Counted from the stretch's first letter, positions 42,343-51,600 are shown. The stretch is 64,000 bases of DNA from Terriglobia bacterium (GCA_020073305.1 JAIQFK010000021.1:58972-122971), one strand, 5' to 3'. The notes: generated from the sequence alone by a model not told the origin. Made by a program: numbers and translations.

Positions 42343-43026
42343 ATGCGTTTTCGAGCGGCCCTTGTGCTCGCGCTCACATCAGCTCTGGCGGCCCATCCCA
42401 ACGCTCCGGATTCGCTCGAAAGCGTCCTGGAGCGAATGGATCGCACCGCGGAGTCGTTCCGATCGTTTGCGGCCGACGTGCGCTCCGTGCAACACACCGC
42501 CGTGATTGATGAAGACGACATCAGCACGGGCACGATTCTGCTGAAGCGCGCCAATCGCGGAATTGACGTCATCATCGAATTCACCGCGCCGGACCGCAAA
42601 GCGATCTCCCTGCATTCCCAGAAAGCGGAAATCTACTATCCCAAGATGCGAACGGTGGAAGAGTACGATATCAGCCGCTATCGTGCGCTGGCCGACCAGT
42701 TTCTGCTCATCGGCTTCGGCTCGTCAGGCAAGGAACTGGCTTCTTCTTACAGCATGAAAGTGATGGGCTCCGACCAGGTAGCCGGATTGCAGGCGACGCG
42801 GCTGGAGTTAGTGCCGAAATCGACTGAAGTTCTGAAGAATTTGAAAAAACTCGAACTCTGGATTCCCGAGTCCGCCGATTACCCGGTGCAGCAGAAATTC
42901 TATCTGGCCGCCGGAGACTACCGGCTGGCCACATATACCAACGTAAAAAAGAATCCTCCCCTTTCGGATTCCGATCTAAAGCTCAAAGTTCCTAAAGACG
43001 TCAAACGCGTGTTCCCGCAAAAGTAA
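42343..43026 (+). CDS. LolA-like outer membrane lipoprotein carrier
   Basis: A 227-residue exported protein (signal peptide about 18 residues). Body: LESVLERMDRTAESFRSFAADVRSVQHT, given here in part, with the alternating beta pattern TGTILLKRANRGIDVIIEFTAP and EIYYPKMRTVEEYDISRY. This is the LolA/LolB-type half-barrel. Chaperone-like lipid or lipoprotein binding is the natural inference; a dedicated carrier rather than the housekeeping LolA is possible, since LolA genes usually sit near ftsK. The ATG at 42343 has AAAAGGT 4 bases upstream. The next gene follows after 7 bases. Confidence 0.78.
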   Translation: MRFRAALVLALTSALAAHPNAPDSLESVLERMDRTAESFRSFAADVRSVQHTAVIDEDDISTGTILLKRANRGIDVIIEFTAPDRKAISLHSQKAEIYYPKMRTVEEYDISRYRALADQFLLIGFGSSGKELASSYSMKVMGSDQVAGLQATRLELVPKSTEVLKNLKKLELWIPESADYPVQQKFYLAAGDYRLATYTNVKKNPPLSDSDLKLKVPKDVKRVFPQK

Positions 43027-43033
43027 CTTCTCC

Positions 43034-44116
43034 ATGCCCATATCCAAAACGACATCACGGCTGCAATTCCTGGACTGGGCCCGGGGAGTGGGAGCCGCCA
43101 TCATGCTGCAGGGCCACACCTACCATTCGTTCCTGCGGCAGGACCTGCGCACGTCGAGCACCTTTGTTCTCTCGGATTTTCTGGGCGGCCTGCCCTCGGC
43201 GGTGTTCCTCTTTTTGACTGGCGTGACGCTGGCGTTTCTGATGGACAGCCGCGAGCGCCAGGGAGCGTCGGCGCCGGCTCGCGTCATGGCCTCGTTGCGC
43301 CGCGCGGGGTACATTCTGGGGCTCGGATTCCTGGTCCGTATCCAGCTTTGGCTGTTTGCATGGCCGGGCAGCGCCTGGACCGACATGCTCCGCGTCGATG
43401 TCCTGAACTGCATGGGCGTGGCTCTGGCAGTCATGGCGGTCATGGCGGTGTTCCGCACCGTGGAGCGTGTGCGCCTCTGTGCCATTCTCGGCGTGGCCAT
43501 CGCGGCGGCCTCTCCGCTGGTCTCGCAGATTGATTGGTCGGGCGTGCACCCGCTGATCAAGAGCTACGTCGCACCTGACTACGCTTCGTTCGGCTTTTTT
43601 CCCTGGGGGGCCTTCGTCGCCTTCGGAGTGAGCCTCGGAAGCTTGATCCGCATCCTGACGCACGAGCAACTGGAGCGCGCCATGCAATGGGTGGCGGTCG
43701 TAGGCTGCGTTCTTATCGTCGCCTCACAGCATTTGTCGCAATTGCCGTCGCTCTATGCAAAATCCGAGTTCTGGCTCGACAGCCCGTTCATGATCCTGAT
43801 CAAGTTGGGCGTGATCCTGATCCTGGTCGCGTTTGCATTTCTGTGGAACAAGCACACCGCCGGAAAGTGGAGCTGGGTACGGCAGCTTGGCACCACGTCC
43901 CTCCTGGTTTATTGGGTGCACATCGAACTGATTTACGGCCGCTGGCTGGGCGCCTGGCACTCCAATCTGGGGATCGGCCAGTGCACCGTGTCCGCCGTCG
44001 TGATCATGATCCTGATGGTATTGCTCTCGCTGGCGCGGACTCGTTACCGCCAGTGGATGGCTCTCCTGAGTCCGATGCGCCCGCAAGCACAAGTAGCCCG
44101 GGCGTCCGGGGATTAA
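43034..44116 (+). CDS. DUF1624-type membrane acyltransferase-like protein
   Basis: A 360-residue integral membrane protein with about ten helices. It starts with RLQFLDWARGVGAAIMLQGHTYHSF, quoted in part, matching the R-x-x-x-L-D-x-x-R-G ... M-x-x-x-H core of DUF1624/heparan-alpha-glucosaminide acetyltransferase-like proteins. The His in this motif is the usual acyl acceptor relay. Nothing indicates its acceptor; together with the LolA-like gene just upstream, modification of an envelope glycan or lipid is a fair guess. Confidence 0.78.
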   Translation: MPISKTTSRLQFLDWARGVGAAIMLQGHTYHSFLRQDLRTSSTFVLSDFLGGLPSAVFLFLTGVTLAFLMDSRERQGASAPARVMASLRRAGYILGLGFLVRIQLWLFAWPGSAWTDMLRVDVLNCMGVALAVMAVMAVFRTVERVRLCAILGVAIAAASPLVSQIDWSGVHPLIKSYVAPDYASFGFFPWGAFVAFGVSLGSLIRILTHEQLERAMQWVAVVGCVLIVASQHLSQLPSLYAKSEFWLDSPFMILIKLGVILILVAFAFLWNKHTAGKWSWVRQLGTTSLLVYWVHIELIYGRWLGAWHSNLGIGQCTVSAVVIMILMVLLSLARTRYRQWMALLSPMRPQAQVARASGD

Positions 44117-44128
44117 GCCGGCCGCTCG

Positions 44129-44452
44129 CTATTTCTTCTGCGAAGTCCTGACGATGATGTGAAGCGCGCGATCGCTGTCCTCGCCGCGCGTGTAGCGTAC
44201 CGTTACCCGAGCCTTCACCCGTAGCTTGCCTTCGACGCGCGTATTCGCCAGGATCAGGAAGGTCCGCGTCTCGGAATTCTTCCCCAGCACGGTTTTCAGA
44301 ACCGTGATTTTCTCGGCGGAGAGTTCGGTGACGACGCCTGAAAAAAATTCGTTGCGAGGCTGTTCGGCGGGAGGGCTGTCTTGTGCCCGCAGCGAAACCG
44401 GAGATGCCGTCGAGAGCAGCAGGAGGAGGGTGCCGAGCAGCACAGAACGCAC
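44129..44452 (-). CDS. Small exported OB-fold-like protein
   Basis: A 107-residue protein with signal peptide (about 23 residues ending RAQ). The mature part FFSGVVTELSAEKITVLKTVLG and TRVEGKLRVKARVTVRY is the beta pattern of exported DUF5666-like or OB-fold domains: G-x-V-x-x-x-x-x-x-x-I-x-V ... V-K-V-x-G. It lies downstream of the two-component pair in the same direction (46-base gap) but need not be in its operon. The function is unknown. Confidence 0.7.
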   Translation of the reverse strand: MRSVLLGTLLLLLSTASPVSLRAQDSPPAEQPRNEFFSGVVTELSAEKITVLKTVLGKNSETRTFLILANTRVEGKLRVKARVTVRYTRGEDSDRALHIIVRTSQKK

Positions 44453-44498
44453 CTTTCCAGCTTATTCCAGCCAGATGAGACGGGAGCCGGAGTCCGTA

Positions 44499-46019
44499 TT
44501 AAAGTTCGTTCATCCCCGAGGCCACCGGCGTGCCGGCCGCATCCGGACGCCGGTCAGCAGGCACGGAGACCGGCAGGAATACGACGAAACGGCTGCCCTT
44601 GCCCGGGCTGCTCTCGACGCGAACGTTCCCCTGGTGCGCCTTGGCGATCCAGGCGACGAAGCTCAAACCGAGGCCCAGGCCGCGTTCCGGGCCCGACCCA
44701 TCGCGACCCGGCACGCGATAGAACCGATCGAAGATGTGCGGCAGATGATCCGTTGCGATGCCGCAGCCCGTATCTTCAATCACCAACTCGACGCCGTCCG
44801 TTTCATTCCGAAGCCGCACCCGCACTTCGCCGCCCGCGGGAGTGAATTTCATGGCGTTCGATACGAGATTGGAGACCATGCGTTCGATCTGAATCCGGTC
44901 GACCTCGGCCGGACAATCGCCGGGCAGGTCGGCCGTCAGCCGTACGCGCGCCTCCTCGTAGGGGATCTGAAACTGATCGACCACGTCCGCCACCAGCTCC
45001 GACAGGTTCATACGCGTCTTCTGCAACGCCAGTTGCCCCGATTCCGCCTGGGAAAGCAGCAACAACGCGCGCACGATCTGCGACAACCGCTCCACGTCCT
45101 GCAGCGAGTTGAGCATGGCCTCGCGATACTGATCGGCGGTGGAGGCTGTGAAAAGCGCTACTTCGAGCTGGCCGCGAATGGCCGTAATCGGCGTGCGCAA
45201 CTCGTGCGAAACATCGGTGGAGAATTGCCGGATCTGGTTAAAGGAGTTCTCCAGGCGGTCGATCATGCGGTTGAAAGTTTCGATTAGAAAATCGAGTTCG
45301 TCGTGCGCGCCGCGCGAGGGAATGCGCAGCCTGAGATTCGAACCGGAGATGCGCTGGGCAGCTTGCGCGACTTCGAGAACCGGGGTCAGCCCCCGCGCGG
45401 CCAGGAACCACCCCAGCAGGCAACCGCTGACGATGACGAGCGGAATGATCGCCACATAAGTCCAAGTGAACTGTTCCAGAATGTGGCTGTTATCCGCGAG
45501 GCTGCGGCCCACCGCGACGAAATAGGGCTTCCGGTTGTTCTCGTCGTAAACCGCGCCGGAACGGAGGAGGTAAGGTACGCCCTTCGCGTTCTTCCGTACC
45601 TCCCACTGAGGCTGCTGGGAGTGGAGCGCGGCTGCAATGTGTGCGGGTGAATCGCGGCCGATGGACTCGTAGGCTTCGGAAATCTGCAGGTTTCCTTGCG
45701 CATCGGCCAGGACCGTTCCCTGCCCGTCGGCCACCACAAACACGCGCCGCAGCCGCTCGATGATGAAGCTCTCGTCCGGATCGTCCCGGTCGTAGTACCA
45801 GATCGGCCTGTCGTTTTCAATTCTCAAATAGCCCTTCACCGCCGCCCACTCCTGCTCCAGGCCGTCGCGAATCTGCGTATCCAGGATGGTCGCCAGATTG
45901 CGGCGATAGATGGTGCCTACTCCAATCAGCATCACGCTGAAAAACAGCGCGTAACTGACCGTGAGGCGAAACCGCAGCGAGCGGGTGATGTGCTGGAACT
46001 TCCTGACGCGGCGCGGCAA
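44499..46019 (-). CDS. Sensor histidine kinase, OmpR-partner type
   Basis: A 506-residue kinase. Two membrane segments (about 16-36 and 165-185) flank a periplasmic sensor region of about 130 residues, then HAMP, HisKA (FSTDVSHELRTPITAIRGQ, phospho-His) and HATPase with N box NLVSNAMKFTP, G1 DTGCGIA and G2 GLGLGLSFVAW. The start is TTG at 46019, right after the regulator's stop; an ATG inside the first membrane segment would remove half of it. The gene follows the regulator directly (regulator first, kinase second), as in CusRS/CopRS-type pairs. The signal is unknown. Confidence 0.9.
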   Translation of the reverse strand: MPRRVRKFQHITRSLRFRLTVSYALFFSVMLIGVGTIYRRNLATILDTQIRDGLEQEWAAVKGYLRIENDRPIWYYDRDDPDESFIIERLRRVFVVADGQGTVLADAQGNLQISEAYESIGRDSPAHIAAALHSQQPQWEVRKNAKGVPYLLRSGAVYDENNRKPYFVAVGRSLADNSHILEQFTWTYVAIIPLVIVSGCLLGWFLAARGLTPVLEVAQAAQRISGSNLRLRIPSRGAHDELDFLIETFNRMIDRLENSFNQIRQFSTDVSHELRTPITAIRGQLEVALFTASTADQYREAMLNSLQDVERLSQIVRALLLLSQAESGQLALQKTRMNLSELVADVVDQFQIPYEEARVRLTADLPGDCPAEVDRIQIERMVSNLVSNAMKFTPAGGEVRVRLRNETDGVELVIEDTGCGIATDHLPHIFDRFYRVPGRDGSGPERGLGLGLSFVAWIAKAHQGNVRVESSPGKGSRFVVFLPVSVPADRRPDAAGTPVASGMNEL

Positions 46020-46020
46020 A

Positions 46021-46737
46021 CTACACCTGCCGTTCAGCCGCCGGTTCCGGGGGCGCAGCCGCCGGCGTGTCGGGAACCTCAACCATGTAACCGATGCCGC
46101 GCACGGTCTGAATCAACTTCTGCTGGAACCGGTCGTCGATCTTGCTGCGCAGATGGCGAATGTAAACATCCACGATGTTGGTCAGCCCGTCGTAATCCAT
46201 GTCCCAAACGTGCTCCACAATCATGGTGCGGCTGAGCGGGCGGCCCTTATTGCGCATCATGTACTCGAGGATGCCGAACTCCTTCGGCGCCAGATCGATG
46301 GTCTCCCCGGCCCGGCTCACCTTGCGGCGCACGCAGTCCACCGTCAGATCGGCGACCTGCAGTTTCTCGGGCGCGGGTTGCCCCCGGCGCAGCAACGCGC
46401 GAACTCGGGCTAGCAGTTCCACGAATGCGAATGGTTTGACCAGGTAGTCGTCGGCGCCCTGCTCCAGCCCTTTGACGCGATCGTCCACCTGCCCCCGCGC
46501 GCTCAGAATCAGGACGGGCGGCCCCGCCTTGCGGCTGCGAGCGCGCTCCAGGACCTTCAGTCCATCCATATCCGGCAGCATCAGATCCAGGATCACCAGA
46601 TCGTAGTCTGTCGAATGAATGAAATCGATGGCCGTAGTGCCATCCGGCGCCGCGTCCACGGCATAGCCTGCCCCTTGCAGACCGCGCGTCAGAAAATCCG
46701 CAATCCGCTTTTCGTCTTCAACTACCAGGATGCGCAT
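46021..46737 (-). CDS. OmpR/PhoB-family response regulator
   Basis: A 238-residue regulator. Receiver: RILVVEDEKRIADFL with acidic pair, phospho-acceptor Asp in LVILDLMLPDMDGL (residue 51), Lys in LVKPFAFVELLAR. Winged-helix output: DLTVDCVRRKVSRAG, then LTPKEF-like LAPKEFGILEYMM and the recognition helix TNIVDVYIRHLRSKI. A tail rich in Ala/Pro/Glu follows. The ATG at 46737 begins RILVVEDE. It is transcribed ahead of the kinase with which it is paired. Confidence 0.92.
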   Translation of the reverse strand: MRILVVEDEKRIADFLTRGLQGAGYAVDAAPDGTTAIDFIHSTDYDLVILDLMLPDMDGLKVLERARSRKAGPPVLILSARGQVDDRVKGLEQGADDYLVKPFAFVELLARVRALLRRGQPAPEKLQVADLTVDCVRRKVSRAGETIDLAPKEFGILEYMMRNKGRPLSRTMIVEHVWDMDYDGLTNIVDVYIRHLRSKIDDRFQQKLIQTVRGIGYMVEVPDTPAAAPPEPAAERQV

Positions 46738-46935
46738 CTGCTTTATTTTACGCTGTGCGGCCGCCACCAGTTACAGCGGTTCCCTATGCATCGCATGGTA
46801 AACTGATTTCGGCCGGAATGTCTGGCCAGCCAATCAGCCCGCTGCTGCGGTTGGCCCGTTAAAAACCCCCTTTTACTAGTGCGCACGCGAACGGGCGTCC
46901 CAAGTGTGCCCGATAACGAAAGGACCGTCCCGAAG

Positions 46936-47985
46936 ATGCTCAGCCCACACCCCAATGTACACGCGCCGTGGAAATCCTGGTCTGAGGCGCAAACCCTCCA
47001 CGTGGCCGTGGCTTACAGCAATCCCGTGCGTTGGGCCACCAGACGCAAGCTGATGAACGACTTCCGCGATCATATGAGCTCCAGCGCCAATGTGGTCCTG
47101 CATGTGGGCGAGCTGGCTTATGGCGACCGGCCCTTCGAGGTGACCGGCTACGACCCCAACGACGTGCAACTCCGGACTTCGCACGAACTGTGGCACAAGG
47201 AAAATATCCTGAACCTGGTCGTGCAACGCTTCCCCGCCGGCTGGCAATACGGCGCCGTCATCGATGGGGACTTTCACATGACCCGCCGCGACTGGGCGCT
47301 CGAGGCCATTCACCAGCTCCAGCATTATGATTTCGCGCAGCTGTTTTCGAGCTACTCCGACCTTTCCGCCGAGCACCGCCCGTTCCGCGTCATGGCGAGC
47401 TTTGCCTGCAACTACGTCAGGGGAATCGCAAACCCGGAGTACCGGGCGGCGTTACGTGCCGCTGCGGCCGCGCCCTACGGCTACTACGGAGCACAACCGG
47501 GAAAACCGCGCGCCGTGCCGGTGGGAGCAACCGGCGGCGCCTGGGCGTTCCGCCGTTCCGCCTTCGATGCCGTGGGCGGCCTGCTCGATACCTGCATCCT
47601 AGGCTCGGGCGACTGGCACATGGCCTTCGGCTTGGCGCAAGCACTCGACGCCGCCGCGGAACTCACGCGGTGCAGCAAAGGCTATCTGGAGTCTGTGCTG
47701 CGATGGCAGGCGCGCGCCTCGGCGCTCAAGCAAAACATCGGCTACGTGGAAAACCACGCGATTCACCATTTCCACGGGTCTAAAACCTCTCGAGCCTACG
47801 GAAGCCGGTGGCGCGTGCTGCGCGATAACGATTATGACCCCCGCACCGACATTTCGCGCGACTGGCAAGGAGTCTACCAGTTGACCGGGAACAAGCCCCG
47901 GCTGCGCGACCAGATCCGCACCTATTTCCGCGACCGCAACGAGGATTCGCCGGAGTTGTCAGCGCAGGAGCGGCATTTGGTATAG
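46936..47985 (+). CDS. Glycosyltransferase-like protein
   Basis: A 349-residue soluble protein. HVAVAYSNPVRWATRRKLMN (opening), a DGD-type acidic motif in YGAVIDGDFHMTRRDWALEA (about 110-129), and a later GGAWAFRRSAFDAVGGLLDT followed by GSGDWHMAFGLA. This order (DxD-like, then G-G-A/C-x-x-x-R-R-x-x-F-x-x-x-G-G, then G-x-x-D-W) is like GT-A glycosyltransferases of the family 2/galactosyltransferase type. No membrane segment. The ATG at 46936 is preferred over one 57 bases upstream. The donor and acceptor are unknown; it stands alone. Confidence 0.72.
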   Translation: MLSPHPNVHAPWKSWSEAQTLHVAVAYSNPVRWATRRKLMNDFRDHMSSSANVVLHVGELAYGDRPFEVTGYDPNDVQLRTSHELWHKENILNLVVQRFPAGWQYGAVIDGDFHMTRRDWALEAIHQLQHYDFAQLFSSYSDLSAEHRPFRVMASFACNYVRGIANPEYRAALRAAAAAPYGYYGAQPGKPRAVPVGATGGAWAFRRSAFDAVGGLLDTCILGSGDWHMAFGLAQALDAAAELTRCSKGYLESVLRWQARASALKQNIGYVENHAIHHFHGSKTSRAYGSRWRVLRDNDYDPRTDISRDWQGVYQLTGNKPRLRDQIRTYFRDRNEDSPELSAQERHLV

Positions 47986-48017
47986 GAGCAGCAAGGGACG
48001 GACAAGAGAAATTTGCC

Positions 48018-49256
48018 TCATTTCATCTGATGTTCGAAAGCTGACGCCATGCGATTGATTTCCGCTCGTTTGAGACCCTGCAGCGCCGCCTCGTTGCGCC
48101 ATGTCGAGACGATCTTCCCGACCTTTACCGCTATGTTTCGGGCTTTGTCGTCATCCAGTTCGAAATACCCGGCAACCTCCATTGCCAGAGCCAGAGAAGC
48201 CGTACTGTCATCCTCGTTGATCGCCATGCTGAGGATGCGCGGCTTGATGTCGGTCGGCACCGGATTGAGATCGTAGGCCGGTGACAGGCGCCAGCCATCG
48301 GGGCCTTCGTAAAGAAAGCCGTGATTGCGCAGGTGATCGTCGGTATTGGAAATCAGGATATTGAAAACCAGCCGGCGCCACAGCGCCTCCATGTCGGCCT
48401 TTGGCGCCGCTCCGTTCTGGCGAAGGGCATCCACGATTTCCAGGTAGCTCCGTGTTTCGTTGTCTTTTGATCCCAGCATGCTCATGGCCGAAAGAAACGG
48501 AAGGCGCCGTGCGCCATGCCGGTCAAAACGCCGCAGCAGAAGCACGGGCTTGTCCGCCACAGTTTCAACGCGCCAGGCGGGCACCGCAATACCGGCTTTT
48601 TTTGCCAGCGTGAGGGCCACCGCTTCCCACACGACTATGTTGATTTCATCATCCTTGCGCGGAAACTTCGCAATCGCGAGGTGACCGTCCTTGTGCCTGA
48701 CCGATACCTTCGGCCGGGCGCCGCCAAGGGAAGAACCGGGCGCAAACAGCAGGCGCAAATCCTCGTCCGTATCCTTGTCCTCCATGAGGTGTTCCGCCGC
48801 CGAAAGCAGTTTTGGCAGTGCGACGAGCGGCGGGATACGCTGGACACGCTCCTCCCGCAGAAACGGTCCACCCTCGTGCTCAGCAAAGCGCAGCGCGCCC
48901 TGGCGTGCCTCATCGTCCACCAGCAGCAGGTAGTCGATTTCTTGCAGCGTGCGGGGAGTTCCTCCCTCCCGTTCCCCGCGCCGGCGCTCCATGCGGCGCA
49001 TCAGCGCCCGCCCCCACCGGTCCGGCGCCGAGTCCCCAATCGCGCCGAACATGGGCGTATCGGCCGTTGTGTGGTAGGGGCCGGGACCAAGCTTGAGCGC
49101 CGGCTCCAAAGAGAACCGCGCGGGATGTTCAAGCCAGGCTTTATCGTATTCGAAGGTGGCGCTTTCCTTGTTCTTGCGCACGCGGGCCCACAGCCGCCCC
49201 ACCAGATGGGGAATGCCATCCAGATCCACGTATACAAGAACCTGTTGGTCCATCAT
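48018..49256 (-). CDS. hipA: HipA-family kinase toxin
   Basis: A 412-residue HipA-type Ser/Thr kinase. Conserved: FGAIGDSAPDRWGRALM (about 70-86), SSLGGARPKVSV (about 176-187), ATP-binding Lys in LAIAKFPRKDDE, the catalytic loop NILISNTDDHLRNHGF, and the Mg-binding LSPAYDLNPVP. HipA proteins phosphorylate tRNA synthetases and cause dormancy. All active-site blocks are present, so it is probably active. Its ATG overlaps the antitoxin stop by 4 bases. The N-terminal 100 residues (N1 domain) are complete. Confidence 0.93.
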   Translation of the reverse strand: MMDQQVLVYVDLDGIPHLVGRLWARVRKNKESATFEYDKAWLEHPARFSLEPALKLGPGPYHTTADTPMFGAIGDSAPDRWGRALMRRMERRRGEREGGTPRTLQEIDYLLLVDDEARQGALRFAEHEGGPFLREERVQRIPPLVALPKLLSAAEHLMEDKDTDEDLRLLFAPGSSLGGARPKVSVRHKDGHLAIAKFPRKDDEINIVVWEAVALTLAKKAGIAVPAWRVETVADKPVLLLRRFDRHGARRLPFLSAMSMLGSKDNETRSYLEIVDALRQNGAAPKADMEALWRRLVFNILISNTDDHLRNHGFLYEGPDGWRLSPAYDLNPVPTDIKPRILSMAINEDDSTASLALAMEVAGYFELDDDKARNIAVKVGKIVSTWRNEAALQGLKRAEINRMASAFEHQMK

Positions 49257-49597
49257 CCCCCTTTCGTGTGTTTCTGCTTCCGCGCACGCCGAATCCGCTG
49301 CGGCAGATGTTCCTCTTCAAGCTGAAGGCCCACGCTGTCGTTTCTCGGATCGGCCAGGTCCGCGAGACGGTCAACCATGCCCATCACAAATAGAACGGTG
49401 GCATAGTGCCCGAGCGCAACACCTGCATCGCCCTTTTCAATCCTGATCAACGTCATCCGGCTTATGGAGGCGCGTTGCGCGGCGATCGCTACGGGAATGC
49501 GCCGCCGCCGCCTTGCGTCCCGCAGATCGTGACCCAACTTGCGCAGCGTACGCCTGACAGGAATGGGCAACACCACAGAGGATCGGCTGGTTCTCAT
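49253..49597 (-). CDS. hipB: HipB-like XRE antitoxin
   Basis: A 114-residue DNA-binding protein with an XRE-type helix-turn-helix. RKLGHDLRDARRRRRIPVAI is the first part, followed by AQRASISRMTLIRIEKGDAG (about 40-59), the recognition region. The tail is Arg/Lys-rich. It precedes and overlaps hipA (ATGA), as expected for an antitoxin that represses its own promoter. The upstream region has a palindrome that could be the operator. Confidence 0.9.
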   Translation of the reverse strand: MRTSRSSVVLPIPVRRTLRKLGHDLRDARRRRRIPVAIAAQRASISRMTLIRIEKGDAGVALGHYATVLFVMGMVDRLADLADPRNDSVGLQLEEEHLPQRIRRARKQKHTKGG

Positions 49598-49616
49598 TTA
49601 GCATCCATATTTATGC

Positions 49617-49635
49617 ACTTTATTAAACTTAAAGT
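49617..49635 (-). promoter_or_regulatory. Candidate operator/promoter of hipBA
   Basis: ACTTTA (49617-49622) and TAAAGT (49630-49635) form a perfect inverted repeat with a 7-base spacer, 20 bases upstream of the hipB ATG. On the minus strand TTGACT (49654-49659) with a 17-base spacer leads to TACTTT (49631-49636), a plausible -35/-10 whose -10 overlaps the palindrome, fitting autorepression. The stretch 49600-49660 is markedly AT-rich against the surroundings. Confidence 0.45.
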
Positions 49636-49756
49636 ACATTATTATAGACGTTAAGTCAATGATAGCTCGTCCGAAAAGCCGGGGCTCGTGGCGCAGGAGG
49701 AACTGACGCGTTTCCTCGCCGTCCCGTTCAACCTGCTAGCATAGCGTGCATTGCCC

Positions 49757-50443
49757 ATGCACCATACCGAGCATCACTTCACTGCCACCGAGGTGGTTCG
49801 CGACATCGTCATCGGCATGTCGGATGGACTGACGGTGCCGTTCGCGCTGGCGGCCGGGCTCTCGGGAACGGTGCAATCGACCCACATCGTGGTCATCGCA
49901 GGCTTCGCGGAAATTGCGGCGGGGTCGATTGCCATGGGCCTGGGCGGGTATCTCGCCGCCAAGACCGACCTGGAACACTATCACGCCGAAGAGCAGCGCG
50001 AGTACCTGGAGACGCAAGAGAAGCCCGACGTAGAAACCCACGAAGTGGCCGAAGTCTTCCGCGGCTACGGCCTGAGCGCCGAGCAGGCTGCGCCAGTGGT
50101 GGAGGCCATCAAGTCCGACACGAAGCGCTGGGTGGATTTCATGATGCGGTTTGAGCTGGGTCTCGAAGCGCCCGACCCGGACCGCGCGCGTAAGAGCGCC
50201 TCGCTCATCGCGGCCTCGTACATGGTCGGTGGCCTCATCCCCCTGTTTCCGTATATGGTATGGCATGAGGTGCGGACCGCGCTCTGGATGTCAACCGGTA
50301 TCACTCCCGTCGCGCTCTTTGTTTTTGGTTTCATCAAAGGACGCTTCACGGGCGTGTCCGCGCTTCGCGCGGGCATTCAAACCGCGTTCATTGGAGGCTT
50401 AGCAGCCGCCGCCGCGTTTGCCATCGCGCGCGCGATCTCGTAA
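49757..50443 (+). CDS. VIT/CCC1-family metal transporter
   Basis: A 228-residue membrane protein with five helices in the VIT1 layout. First segment DIVIGMSDGLTVPFALAAGL (the conserved helix 1 with D-G-x-x-x-P-F-A), EIAAGSIAMGLGGYLAAKT in helix 2, a charged cytoplasmic metal-binding segment rich in Glu and His (HYHAEEQREYLETQEKP), then helices 3-5. Family members carry Fe(II) or Mn(II) out of the cytoplasm. The ATG at 49757 is chosen over TTG 49751. It is divergent from hipBA; the two share the 160-base spacer. Confidence 0.88.
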   Translation: MHHTEHHFTATEVVRDIVIGMSDGLTVPFALAAGLSGTVQSTHIVVIAGFAEIAAGSIAMGLGGYLAAKTDLEHYHAEEQREYLETQEKPDVETHEVAEVFRGYGLSAEQAAPVVEAIKSDTKRWVDFMMRFELGLEAPDPDRARKSASLIAASYMVGGLIPLFPYMVWHEVRTALWMSTGITPVALFVFGFIKGRFTGVSALRAGIQTAFIGGLAAAAAFAIARAIS

Positions 50444-50457
50444 GACATGGAGCAGCC

Positions 50458-51594
50458 ATGATCCAAATTCAGACGAAGGGCGAGCGGAACCTCTACGAGC
50501 ACGCGCTGGGGTATGCGCGGCGGCAATTGCGCGCACTCATCGACCGCGATCCTGATTTCTACCCCATGTACACTTCGCAAGGCCGCTGGCGGCACTCCGG
50601 TGAAGCCTGGACCAACTGGTGCGAAGGCTTCCTGCCCGGCATGCTGTGGATCATCGCCGCGCGCGAGCCGGACGACGCCGCCGGCCGGTGGTGGCGCGAT
50701 CAGGCCATTCGCTATTCCCGCCCACTTGAAATGCGCCAGTTCGATCGCGAAGTGCACGACCTGGGCTTCCTGTTCATGTCCACCTATTACCGCTGGCGGC
50801 ACCTGACGGGCGATCCGAGTCTGCAGAGCGTTCTGATCGAAGCCGGGCGGACCATGGCCATGCGCTACCGTCCGCAGGGCGAATACCTGCATTCGTTCGT
50901 CGCCGAGAGTTCGCTGTTCATCGACATCATGATGAACGTGGGAATTGTTTTCTATGCCGCGCTCGAGACCCGCGACTCGAAGCTGATGAACATCGCTCTT
51001 CGCCATTGCCTGACCACGCGCCGCGTGCTGGTGCGCGGCGACGGCTCCACCGCGCATGAAGGCTTGTTCGATGTTGAGACCGGCGCATTCCTGGGACAGT
51101 CCACCCACCAGGGCTGGCGCGCCGATTCCTGCTGGTCGCGCGGCCTGGCTTGGGCGCTCTACGGCTTTGGGACGGCTTACCGCTGCACGCGAGATGCCCG
51201 CATGCTGGATGCGGCGGAGGCGTGCACCCGCTTCTACATCGAGCGCACTCCCTCCGACGGCGTACCGCCTTGGGATTACGACGCGCCGCCGGAAAGCCGG
51301 GCACTGGTCGATACCTCGGCCGCAGCCGTGGCCACGGCCGGCATGTTCCAACTGGCCCGCCTGGTCCCGGATCAGGTTCGCGGGCAATGCTACGACGCCG
51401 TGGCGCGCCGCATCCTGGGCACGCTGTGCCGCAGTTACTTGTCCGAACAGGATCCTCAGTGGGAGGGCATCCTCAAAGGCGGCGTTTATCATCTCGGAAA
51501 GAACATCGGGGTAAATGAATCGGTGATGTGGGGCGAGTACTTTTTTGTCGAAGCGCTGGACCTGGCGCTGCGCGACAGCGGCCCGGAAGACTAG
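50458..51594 (+). CDS. GH88-type unsaturated uronyl/glucuronyl hydrolase
   Basis: A 378-residue alpha/alpha-barrel enzyme without signal peptide. W-T-N-W-C-E-G-F-L-P-G-M-L-W is the active-site entry; the catalytic Asp is in DREVHDLGFLFMST (about 99-105). GWRADSCWSRGLAWALYGFG and SRALVDTSAAAVATAGMF are the GH88 blocks with a second Asp. It would remove unsaturated uronic acid residues made by polysaccharide lyases. No lyase gene is adjacent. RBS GGAG is 5 bases ahead of the ATG. Convergent with the GH5-like gene, 6 bases between stops. Confidence 0.9.
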   Translation: MIQIQTKGERNLYEHALGYARRQLRALIDRDPDFYPMYTSQGRWRHSGEAWTNWCEGFLPGMLWIIAAREPDDAAGRWWRDQAIRYSRPLEMRQFDREVHDLGFLFMSTYYRWRHLTGDPSLQSVLIEAGRTMAMRYRPQGEYLHSFVAESSLFIDIMMNVGIVFYAALETRDSKLMNIALRHCLTTRRVLVRGDGSTAHEGLFDVETGAFLGQSTHQGWRADSCWSRGLAWALYGFGTAYRCTRDARMLDAAEACTRFYIERTPSDGVPPWDYDAPPESRALVDTSAAAVATAGMFQLARLVPDQVRGQCYDAVARRILGTLCRSYLSEQDPQWEGILKGGVYHLGKNIGVNESVMWGEYFFVEALDLALRDSGPED

Positions 51595-51600
51595 CGCCCG

